From Dehalococcoidia bacterium (GTDB lineage: Bacteria; Chloroflexota; Dehalococcoidia; Lucifugimonadales; Australimonadaceae), in contig JAJEFD010000003.1 in NCBI GenBank assembly GCA_022820645.1, positions 1 through 64,000 of the forward strand: DNA of 64,000 bases, read 5' to 3'. This document shows, piece by piece, positions 1 through 8,317 of this stretch (its first letter is position 1; each line of letters starts with the position of its first letter). Made by a program: the position numbers and the translations under genes. Below the pieces are notes generated by a model that saw only the letters and a list, made by a program, of their open reading frames with translations, made no database searches and was not told the origin of the DNA.

Positions 1-1150
1 ACATCCGCCACGGTGGACGACCTCAACTGCAACGCGGGCTACAACTTCCGGGTCCGCGCTCGCGGCAACGGCACCACGTACTCGACCACCTACGGTGACT
101 CATCGAGCAGCGTGTCAGAGACGACCGACAAGTGCATCGCACCCGCTCCGACGGGACTCACGGTAGCCTCGGACACCGACGACAGCGTCAGCCTCAGCTG
201 GACTGCCCTGACCGGCGCGGCCCTTTACAAGGTGGAGTACAAGGCGAGCAGTTCCAGCAAATGGCTCCATGCCACCTACACGTCCAGCACATCCGCCACG
301 GTGGACGACCTCAACTGCAACGCGGGCTACAACTTCCGGGTCCGCGCTCGCGGCAACGGCACCACGTACTCGACCACCTACGGTGACCCGTCGAGCAGCG
401 TGTCGGAGACGACCGATAAGTGCAAGGCGCCAGCTCCGACAGGGCTCACGGTGACCTCGGATACCGACGAGAGCGTCAGCCTCAGCTGGACTGCCGTAAC
501 CGATGCGGAACGTTACAAGGTGGAGTACAAGGCGAGCACTTCCAGCACCTGGCTCCACGCCACCTACACATCGAGCACGTCCGCGACGGTGGACGATCTC
601 GAGCACACTACGGGCTATGACTTCCGGGTCCGCGCACGTGGAGACGGCAGCCCCTATTCGACCCTCTACGGTGAACCGTCCACCAGCCTGTCGGAGACGA
701 CCGATAAGCCCACCCCGCCCGCTCCGCAGGGACTCGAGGTGACCTCGGACACCGACGACAGCGTCAGCCTGAGGTGGACCGCCGTAACCGACGCGGCCAA
801 GTACAAGGTGGAGTACAAGGCGAGCACTTCCAGCACATGGCTCCACGCCACCTACACATCGAGCACGTCCGCGACGGTGGACGATCTCGAACCGGATACA
901 GGATATGACTTCCGGGTCCGCGCGCGCGGAGACGGCAGTCCCTACTCGACCCTCTACGGCGACCCGTCGCGCACCGTATCCGAGACGACCGATGAGCGCT
1001 ACGCACCTGCTCCCACGGGGCTCAGCGCCACGGCTTCGACCCAGACCGGCGTGAGTCTCAGTTGGACCGCGGTCACCGACGCCGAGTACTACAAGATCGA
1101 GCGCGGCGCCTCCAGCACAGGCCCCTGGACGTCCGTCAGCGACACCATCT
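1..1150 (+). repeat. Tandem FN3-coding repeat, 288-bp period, 4 close copies (phase points 1, 289, 577, 865)
   Basis: acatccgccacggtggacgacctcaactgcaacgcgggctacaacttccgggtccgcgctcgc at 1 recurs at 289; related ac(a/g)tccgc(c/g)acggtggacga at 577 and 865. Confidence 0.9.
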
Positions 1151-4100
1151 CCACCAGCAGCTACACGGCGACCGGACTCGTGTGCAACACCACCTACTAC
1201 TTCAAGGTGAGCGCCCGGGGAGACGGTTCGCCCTATTCGACCACCTTCGGTTCGCAGTCTGACGGCGATGTCTCAAAGAGCACGACCGATTGCCCGAACG
1301 CTCCCGCGCCTCTCGGCCTCGAGGCGACGGCTTCGACCGATACCACGGTGATTTTGAGCTGGACGGCGGTCACTGACGCCGAGTACTACGAGCTCGAGCG
1401 CGGCGCCTCCAGCGAAGGCCCCTGGACCTCCATCAGCAACACCATCTCCACCAGCAGCCACACGGCGACCGGACTCGCCTGCAACACCACCTACTACTTC
1501 AGAGTGAGCGCCCGTGGAGACGGCACCCCGTTCTCCACGACCTTCGGCAGTCCATCAACAAATGATGTGACTAGCACCACTTCAGCGTGTATCCCCGCGT
1601 TTGGGCAAGACGCCTACACCTTCACAGTCGCTGAGGATGCATCGACCGGCACCATCCTAGGTACGGTCTCGGCGACCAATCAGAATGCTGGCGGCACCGT
1701 GTCGCACTCGATTCTCGAAGGCAACAGCGCTGGCAGGTTCAGCATTAACTCGATGACCGGACAGATCGCCGTTGCGACCGCCTTGGACTATGAGCTTGCA
1801 TCGGTCTATGAGTTGACAGTGAAGGCATCGAACCCGCAGGACGCGAGTGTCTTTGACCTCGCTACAGTCCGCGTCACCGTCACGAACGTCAATGAAGGAC
1901 TTGCCTTCGACCTGGACGCATACGAATTCGCAATCCCGCTAAGCTCCCGAAGCTCAACGGACGATGTGCTTGTAGGTGGAATCAGGGCAGCTGATCCTGA
2001 CGCTGAGGACAGAGTCACCTACAGCATTACCGCAGGCAACACGATCACCACAGGCCAGACGAAAGGACCCTTCACCGTGGATGGCTTGGGGAGGATCTGG
2101 GCGGTTCCGTCGAGGTTGCCCCAAGCAGCGACAGACTACACCCTGACTCTTCAGGCTTCTGACGGCAATAGCCATACGGACACCACGACGGTAACCGTGA
2201 GGGTAACGAGCCTGCCGATTGCCAAACTGGAAGTGGACTACGATCGATTTGTCACGGGCGCGGACATCGATGCGTCGGTCAAGTTCGAGAACGGCACTCG
2301 CACTGACACTTCGCAACTCAGCCTGACCATCACGCGCCCTTCTTCGACCAGCGGAGCAGCGGGTGACTCGTCGACCACGAAAGCAACGCCTACTCGGTTC
2401 ATCGTTGGTGGCATCACCGTCACTCAACTAGACATCACCAACGGCAGAGGCTTCGACTTCAGCATACTTGGCTCTAAGTCCGAAGCCGACCTCCCGATCC
2501 CGAGCACCAGAGTTCCGAGTGCGTTGAGAACGGGGAATAGCTACCTCACTCTCAGCCGTCGTGCCACCAGTGCAACGCAGTTCGTCGTCAGCCAGAGCAA
2601 GGTTCCTCTGGTCATAGACGATGATGCGATCTCCATCGGAGGTTCGTATTCTGGAGACTGGAGCTTCGTCCCTTCCAACTCCCGGAATTCGGAACCGAAC
2701 GAACGCAGGTTCTCGCTAACTGTTCCGAGCGACGTTGGGAGCAAGAAAGTCCGTATAGACCTGACCAGCGGTGACCGTGATCCCGTTCTCGTACTCGAAG
2801 ACGATGCTGGCAACGTGCTGGAATGGAACGATGACGGCGGCGCTGACCTCAATGCGAAGATCGTGCGGCAGCTGTCGAGCGGTGACTACGAGATCGTCGC
2901 CTTCACTCAATGGTCGGGCGGAAAAGGAAGATACGAACTCACGGTCTCCTACTCCGACGAAGCGCCAACGGACCCTGACGGGGAGTTCAGCGATCTCTCC
3001 GGAGCCAGCTTCTACATCCCCAGGGCACAGGTCGACACAGCCAATCTCGTGCCGACCGGGCGCAGTGTGACCAGTGCCGAGTGGAAGAGCACGGCTAGTG
3101 ACGGAAGCTGCGGCAGTACGGCTACCTCAACCAGCCAGGGCTCCATCGTCTGCCTCGTAGTCAACGGGTCCGGCTTCCAACAGGATGACAAGCTGATGGC
3201 GCTCCTGCTCGTTGAGTCGGCTCACCAGCCAACCCCGTTCGTGGTAGGAGCGGTCACGCTCACCCATCAAGCCGCTGACAAGATGCATGGCAAGTGGGTG
3301 GCGCAGCACCTGTCCCGGTATGCCGTGTCCGGCGGCGCAACGAGCTACCGTGTGGCAATAGCTGGACATGACAGCATCCTGAGCGGTATCTCCGTCAACC
3401 AGCGCAGCACTAGCCAGCCCGCAGGGGGCGCAAGCGGTACACAGAGTACAGACTACATCTCCGGATTACGGACTATGTTTACTGAACTCGGATACTCCGC
3501 CTCCAACGTCACCGATATATATCAGACACTATGGCTCCTTTTGGGAGAACACTATGAGACCGAAGAGGCCTTCGCCCAGGACTTCCTTGAGGGAGCGCTG
3601 TACGGTGAGTGGGGCGTCAGAAATGACGACCATGGACGGGGTGTCGCCTATTTCGCAGGGTGGATCACTATCGGATTCATCCCGGGAGTGGACATACTGC
3701 CCGACCTCAGGGATGTCTTTGCGCTCGAGATCACCAGGTGTTCCGGGTTGGGATGGGACAGCTGGAAGTGCCGCGGAAGGGCGGCGGTAGACGACTTGAT
3801 CGATGTGGTCGCCGTGGTACCCGGCTGGGGCAAGATAGCCGATACGGCTCAGATCGGGAGAATAGTTGGCAAGTTCGGTGGAACCAGCGAGCTAAAGGGA
3901 GTGTTGAAACAGTTCCCGACGATCGCGAAGCGCTTCTTTAAAGGCTACAGAGGATGCTGGGTGCGTTCTCCGTTAGGAAAGCAAGGACGGGGAGTCTGCA
4001 TAGAGAAGAACTTCTTCGATAAGGTATGGGAAGGCACAGGCAGTCAAACTGTAAGGCTTGATGTCAAGAAGGGAAACACGCCTGTCATAGACTTATATCG

Positions 4101-4506
4101 ACGTACTGGCGCAGACTATGAGGTGAGCAGCGTGAAATCGCTGGACCTGGATGCCAAGACTTACGTCGACAGTCCAACCAGGATTACCACCAGGATTGAT
4201 GCATATTTCACGATCCTGAGAACCCGTCCGGAGTCCGAGATCCAAAAGTCTCTAAAGGAGAGGGACATAACTCTCCCGAAGAGAACCACGCTCATGCGTG
4301 AGTTGAATGTTGTCATAAACAAGGCACCGAACGCGGCGCAGGCCACAGCATTGAAGCGATCGGTGTGTAGGGTGAAGTTATCTTCTCATGCAACCCTTCC
4401 AACCTTGAAGATATACGTCAACAATGGATCCAGCTTCACTGAGTGGTCGGAGGCGAGGAGTCTCACTCCGGGAGCCTGCAGTAGAATGTTCGGGGCGACT
4501 CCCTGA
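1..4506 (+). CDS. Giant surface/secreted protein, 5'-truncated by the window: six FN3 domains, cadherin-like domain(s), PPC-like beta domain, hydrophobic pre-toxin hairpin and a C-terminal candidate endonuclease toxin domain
   Basis: Frame open from base 1 to stop at 4506. FN3 motifs (SVSLSWTAV..YKVEYKAS..GYDFRVRARGDG), cadherin-like (FTVAEDASTGTILGTVSATN..DYELASVYELTVKA), PPC-like (RRFSLTVPSDVGSKKVRIDLTSGDRDPVLVLEDDAGN), hairpin (GFIPGVDILPDLRDVF..DDLIDVVAVVPGWGKIAD). Confidence 0.85.
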   Translation, partial: TSATVDDLNCNAGYNFRVRARGNGTTYSTTYGDSSSSVSETTDKCIAPAPTGLTVASDTDDSVSLSWTALTGAALYKVEYKASSSSKWLHATYTSSTSATVDDLNCNAGYNFRVRARGNGTTYSTTYGDPSSSVSETTDKCKAPAPTGLTVTSDTDESVSLSWTAVTDAERYKVEYKASTSSTWLHATYTSSTSATVDDLEHTTGYDFRVRARGDGSPYSTLYGEPSTSLSETTDKPTPPAPQGLEVTSDTDDSVSLRWTAVTDAAKYKVEYKASTSSTWLHATYTSSTSATVDDLEPDTGYDFRVRARGDGSPYSTLYGDPSRTVSETTDERYAPAPTGLSATASTQTGVSLSWTAVTDAEYYKIERGASSTGPWTSVSDTISTSSYTATGLVCNTTYYFKVSARGDGSPYSTTFGSQSDGDVSKSTTDCPNAPAPLGLEATASTDTTVILSWTAVTDAEYYELERGASSEGPWTSISNTISTSSHTATGLACNTTYYFRVSARGDGTPFSTTFGSPSTNDVTSTTSACIPAFGQDAYTFTVAEDASTGTILGTVSATNQNAGGTVSHSILEGNSAGRFSINSMTGQIAVATALDYELASVYELTVKASNPQDASVFDLATVRVTVTNVNEGLAFDLDAYEFAIPLSSRSSTDDVLVGGIRAADPDAEDRVTYSITAGNTITTGQTKGPFTVDGLGRIWAVPSRLPQAATDYTLTLQASDGNSHTDTTTVTVRVTSLPIAKLEVDYDRFVTGADIDASVKFENGTRTDTSQLSLTITRPSSTSGAAGDSSTTKATPTRFIVGGITVTQLDITNGRGFDFSILGSKSEADLPIPSTRVPSALRTGNSYLTLSRRATSATQFVVSQSKVPLVIDDDAISIGGSYSGDWSFVPSNSRNSEPNERRFSLTVPSDVGSKKVRIDLTSGDRDPVLVLEDDAGNVLEWNDDGGADLNAKIVRQLSSGDYEIVAFTQWSGGKGRYELTVSYSDEAPTDPDGEFSDLSGASFYIPRAQVDTANLVPTGRSVTSAEWKSTASDGSCGSTATSTSQGSIVCLVVNGSGFQQDDKLMALLLVESAHQPTPFVVGAVTLTHQAADKMHGKWVAQHLSRYAVSGGATSYRVAIAGHDSILSGISVNQRSTSQPAGGASGTQSTDYISGLRTMFTELGYSASNVTDIYQTLWLLLGEHYETEEAFAQDFLEGALYGEWGVRNDDHGRGVAYFAGWITIGFIPGVDILPDLRDVFALEITRCSGLGWDSWKCRGRAAVDDLIDVVAVVPGWGKIADTAQIGRIVGKFGGTSELKGVLKQFPTIAKRFFKGYRGCWVRSPLGKQGRGVCIEKNFFDKVWEGTGSQTVRLDVKKGNTPVIDLYRRTGADYEVSSVKSLDLDAKTYVDSPTRITTRIDAYFTILRTRPESEIQKSLKERDITLPKRTTLMRELNVVINKAPNAAQATALKRSVCRVKLSSHATLPTLKIYVNNGSSFTEWSEARSLTPGACSRMFGATP
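4010..4506 (+). other. Candidate PD-(D/E)XK / CdiA-CT-like endonuclease toxin domain
   Basis: Motif VIDLYRRTGADYEVSSVKSLDLDAKTYVDSPTRITTRIDAYF resembles the ID-f-x(n)-xxSiKSLDLxAKTYq signature of polymorphic endonuclease toxins, with a conserved C-terminal alpha/beta pattern. Confidence 0.6.
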
Positions 4507-4543
4507 GTAGCAAGGTGATATCCAGTGCGAAACGGAGAATCGG

Positions 4544-6544
4544 ATGGGCAGAACCAACAGCCTCGAGTACGATCTCAGGGTCTATCTTCGGATGGGTGAG
4601 GTCACGGTAGTGGACTTTGGTCATCGATCCAGGGGGATGCCCATAGGTTCGGAAAGACTGGTGCGGCTGGACCCGGCGGCAGTGGGCAAGGCCATCCAAC
4701 ACCACGCCGATCCCGGATTGCCCTTTACTGATGACTGGCTAGAGGGGGTGAACGGCATCGACACGGTCTGCGCTGATGCAGTCGGAGCCCCCAGCGGTTC
4801 CAACCTCGAACGCACTAGCGCTTTACTCTTCGTTTCCTCCGACGGACACGAAGCGCGGTTCTCGGGTGATGGACCCACCCTGCGTGAGGACGACGTTTCG
4901 AAGTGGATTGTTTTGGACGACCGTCTATCTCCCAACACACCGGACTACCACTACGATTTGTCTTACCCTTCGACCAACCCAAGTCCTTTCTGGATAGCGC
5001 CGTGGCGCGATGCCGAGATGCTGGGCCATTCGATCCTGATGGCATTCGGGCTCGCCGGACCTCCAATCGGGAAGGGCATGATGCCTTCTGTCTTCGATCC
5101 CATGGAGCCAAAGCGGCGCACCGCTCTGCACCACGCAGCGAAGGACGGTGACATCGACGCGCTCCCACCTCAGGACTCTCGAAATCGTCTCAAGATTGAC
5201 CCTGTTGACACGGCCGGCCTCACGCCTTTGATGCTCGCTTCAGAGCACGGACACGCAAGCGCCGTCGAGCGTCTGTTGCAACTGGGAGCAAACCCCAGCG
5301 CCCGGGACGACCAAGGTCGTTCTCCGTTGCACTATGCAGCCAGGACTGGAAGGCACGAAGCGGTTGCCAGGCTTCTCGAAGCAGGAGCGGACCCGTCCAC
5401 TGCGGACCAGTTCGGGGACACTCCGCTACACCTAGCTGCTAGCGGAGGTTTCCTGGAATCGCTCGAACTCCTCCTGCAATCCGGAGCGGACCCTAATGCC
5501 GCGGATGCCATCTACCTCTCCACCCCCCTGCACCGGGCTGTCAGGGGCAACCACTCGGGCGTCATCGCACCGTTGATCGACGGCGGAGCGAACGTAGATG
5601 CACCCAACGAAGTAGGGAGAACCCCGCTCCACGTTGCGGCGGCCTACGGCCACATCGAGACGGCCGAGGCGCTCATCCGATTGGGAGCAGACCAGAGCCC
5701 CAGAGACCACAGCGGAGAGACACCCCTCCACAGGCCCGTGTTCTTCCAACACTCGGAGATGATTGAGCTGCTCATCGAACACGGGGCATCCGTGACCGCG
5801 GAGGATGACGATGGCAACACCCCGCTTCACGTCGCCGGGAGCATGAACCGGGACGCCGCCGCCCGCCTGCTCGTGGACGCCGGAGCGAACGTTGAGGCGA
5901 AGAACCATGAGGGGCTGACCGCGCTCGACCTGGCAATCGTCAACCAGCATCGGGACGGCGCCATGGAGCACAATGCCGAGGTCGCCGAGGTCCTGCTGGG
6001 CTACGGGGCCTCCGTAGTCCCCGAGCGGATCCCCGTGGGCGACAGACACGCCCTGTGGCCACACCTGACTCCTAGAGAGCTGCTCTTTGAGACCGGAGAC
6101 ATCGACTACAGCAAGCTCCCTGAGTTGCCAGAGTCAGTGCGCCGCCGGCTTCCGAGTAGGGACGATCTCGGTAATCCCACCTTGAGCAAGACGATGACCA
6201 GCATATCGCTGCTCCACGATGCAGCGATAAAAAACATGGCGGGGCTGGTCGACAAGCTTCTCCAGAACGGAGTCTCCGTGATGACGGCGGTGCGCTTGCA
6301 CGGGACGCCACTGCATAGTGTTGCGAGGTATGGCACCTGCGATATGGCAGCCCTCCTGTTGGATCGAGGCGCTGACTTGGAGATGCCCTTGAGCAACACA
6401 AAGGATGGTCGGTATAGCCGCCATGCCAAGGACAGACGCTGGGTATCGATGAGAACACCGCTGGACATGTCCGAACTCAACCCCCGTCCGGAGATGGCTC
6501 AGTTCCTGTTGAATCGTGGAGCCAAGCCCTTTCGTGATGACTAG
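4544..6544 (+). CDS. Ankyrin-repeat protein with unannotated N-terminal domain; candidate immunity protein for the upstream toxin
   Basis: Many TPLHxAAxxGhxxxxxxLLxxGADPxxxDxxG repeats; starts 37 bp after the toxin stop on the same strand. Confidence 0.85.
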   Translation: MGRTNSLEYDLRVYLRMGEVTVVDFGHRSRGMPIGSERLVRLDPAAVGKAIQHHADPGLPFTDDWLEGVNGIDTVCADAVGAPSGSNLERTSALLFVSSDGHEARFSGDGPTLREDDVSKWIVLDDRLSPNTPDYHYDLSYPSTNPSPFWIAPWRDAEMLGHSILMAFGLAGPPIGKGMMPSVFDPMEPKRRTALHHAAKDGDIDALPPQDSRNRLKIDPVDTAGLTPLMLASEHGHASAVERLLQLGANPSARDDQGRSPLHYAARTGRHEAVARLLEAGADPSTADQFGDTPLHLAASGGFLESLELLLQSGADPNAADAIYLSTPLHRAVRGNHSGVIAPLIDGGANVDAPNEVGRTPLHVAAAYGHIETAEALIRLGADQSPRDHSGETPLHRPVFFQHSEMIELLIEHGASVTAEDDDGNTPLHVAGSMNRDAAARLLVDAGANVEAKNHEGLTALDLAIVNQHRDGAMEHNAEVAEVLLGYGASVVPERIPVGDRHALWPHLTPRELLFETGDIDYSKLPELPESVRRRLPSRDDLGNPTLSKTMTSISLLHDAAIKNMAGLVDKLLQNGVSVMTAVRLHGTPLHSVARYGTCDMAALLLDRGADLEMPLSNTKDGRYSRHAKDRRWVSMRTPLDMSELNPRPEMAQFLLNRGAKPFRDD

Positions 6545-6560
6545 GAACGAAAGGATGTCT

Positions 6561-7646
6561 ATGGCTCGCATAAACTGGTCGCCTCGGGAGTCGCGCACTG
6601 CAGGAGTCGCTATTCTGCTCGCGATCCTCCTCCTCGCTGCATGTGACGCTGGGTCCCCTTCTACCGAACCCACCCGCAGGGCTCCAGAATCTGGAGCGGT
6701 GCCGACAGCGACTCCCGCAAGAACGCCGACGCCTACCCCCACGTCGATCCACGCTGTGGAAGCGACTGCCACGCCCTCTGGTTCGACGCACAGTGCTGAT
6801 CCCGATAGATTTGTCGCAATCAGCGCAGGGGGTGCCCATACGTGCGTACTCCGCATGAGCGGCGATGTCTCATGCTGGGGGGCGAACGAAACAGGTGAGT
6901 CTTCGCCACCGGAAGGTCTCAGGTTTGAGTCCATCAGCAGTGGGGGCTGGCATACTTGCGCACTTACTCGAGATGGTATGCCTGTGTGCTGGGGAGCGGA
7001 GATCGACGAATCCGACTTCGGTCAAAGAACACCTCCCACGGGGCAGCTCTCGTCGATCAGCAGTGGCACATTCCACAGCTGCGGGGTTCAACCGAACGGT
7101 GAAGCTACTTGTTGGGGCGCCAACGACAGTGAGGTAGACAGCGGTCAGGCGGACCCTCCACCCGGCGAAACACTTGTGTCCATCAGCTCAGGATGGCATC
7201 ACACCTGCGGGCTTCGTGAGGAGGGGACTGCCGTCTGCTGGGGCGCCAACTCGTTCGGTCAGGCATCACCCCCAGCGGGCGAGTTGTTCACATCCATCAG
7301 CAGCGGGCGATTCCATACCTGCGCCCTCCGGCCGGACAACGCTGTGGTGTGTTGGGGCCTGAACCGGCACGGGCAGACCTCCGCACCATCCGATGGCAGG
7401 TTCGCATTCGTGAGCAGTGGCGACCTGCACACCTGTGGGATAAGCGAGGATGGCTCACCGGTATGCTGGGGTGCGAATTCCGACGACATCAATAAAGGGC
7501 AGGCTTCACCACCCAGCACTGAGAGAATCATCACCGTCAGCAGTGGCGGAGGGCACACTTGCGCGCTTCGGTTCGATAGCACGGTCCTCTGCTGGGGTGC
7601 TGATGCTCAGGGTCAAGCATCACCGCCACCGGTGGGTGGCAGGTAA
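6561..7646 (+). CDS. Lipoprotein with seven RCC1-like repeats
   Basis: Signal peptide with lipobox (ILLAILLLAAC), then seven SISSGxxHTCxLxxxGxxxCWGxNxxGQxxPP blades; start 6555/6561 preferred to ORF-track 6516. Confidence 0.85.
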   Translation: MARINWSPRESRTAGVAILLAILLLAACDAGSPSTEPTRRAPESGAVPTATPARTPTPTPTSIHAVEATATPSGSTHSADPDRFVAISAGGAHTCVLRMSGDVSCWGANETGESSPPEGLRFESISSGGWHTCALTRDGMPVCWGAEIDESDFGQRTPPTGQLSSISSGTFHSCGVQPNGEATCWGANDSEVDSGQADPPPGETLVSISSGWHHTCGLREEGTAVCWGANSFGQASPPAGELFTSISSGRFHTCALRPDNAVVCWGLNRHGQTSAPSDGRFAFVSSGDLHTCGISEDGSPVCWGANSDDINKGQASPPSTERIITVSSGGGHTCALRFDSTVLCWGADAQGQASPPPVGGR

Positions 7647-7829
7647 CGCTCACCTGTTCCCGCATTGGCTGAAAGGCTCGGGCCACGCCCGATACGGGGC
7701 ACGCGCGATTGTCAGATAATCATGCGGCCGGGCTGTGGACCGTGAGCCTGATCCGACGGTGGCCGCGCCCGGCTGTTCCCACACGCGGGTCCGGGTTGTG
7801 CCTCGCCCGCGAGGAGGTACGCCTGCGCC

Positions 7830-8051
7830 TCACGCGGCTTCCTCGTCCCATGCAGCGTTCGCATCGGCGGCGCGGCCGTCAGGAGCCGTGAACCTCTCGT
7901 CGACGTTCGGCTCCTGGTCGACAAGGCAGCGGCGCGCGATGAGACGCGCCAGTATCCGCAGCCCGCTCAGGCGCAGTTCCTCCTGCTCCTTCGTCAATCT
8001 CCGCTTCTGCTGCCGCACGTCTCCGCTCCGTTGGCATCCGATCCCGGTCAC
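7830..8051 (-). CDS. Small hypothetical protein divergent from the recombinase
   Basis: GTG start at 8051; QQKRRLTKEQEELRLSGLRILARLIARRCL looks like genuine helical coding sequence; upstream palindrome at 8083. Confidence 0.4.
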   Translation of the reverse strand: MTGIGCQRSGDVRQQKRRLTKEQEELRLSGLRILARLIARRCLVDQEPNVDERFTAPDGRAADANAAWDEEAA

Positions 8052-8082
8052 GCCCCGGTGGTGCTGGTGTATCGCTTGATGA

Positions 8083-8094
8083 GAACATACGTTC
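8083..8094. promoter_or_regulatory. Candidate LexA/SOS box GAACATACGTTC
   Basis: Matches the GAAC-N4-GTTC consensus used by Gram-positive/Chloroflexota-type LexA; 31 bp upstream of the small minus-strand ORF. Confidence 0.45.
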
Positions 8095-8097
8095 TTC

Positions 8098-8128
8098 CAC
8101 GGAGCCGAGTGTAACCACGGGCTCCGTG
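8098..8128. repeat. Inverted repeat CACGGAGCC-N13-GGCTCCGTG
   Basis: 9-bp perfect arms beside the LexA-like box. Confidence 0.6.
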
Positions 8129-8317
8129 CGAACACAATGGCCTCGGTGACGCGGCGAGGCGAACGGTCGACCGATTGCTCGCTCGGATGAAACAAGAACT
8201 CCCGTCATGTGGCAGTGTTCCGCCGGGCATCTGACACCAGACCCTTGACCTGCGCAGAGAACAAGTCAGACCATCGCCCTATAGCAAGCACAGAAGACAC
8301 GAAGGAGCAACCTTTCC

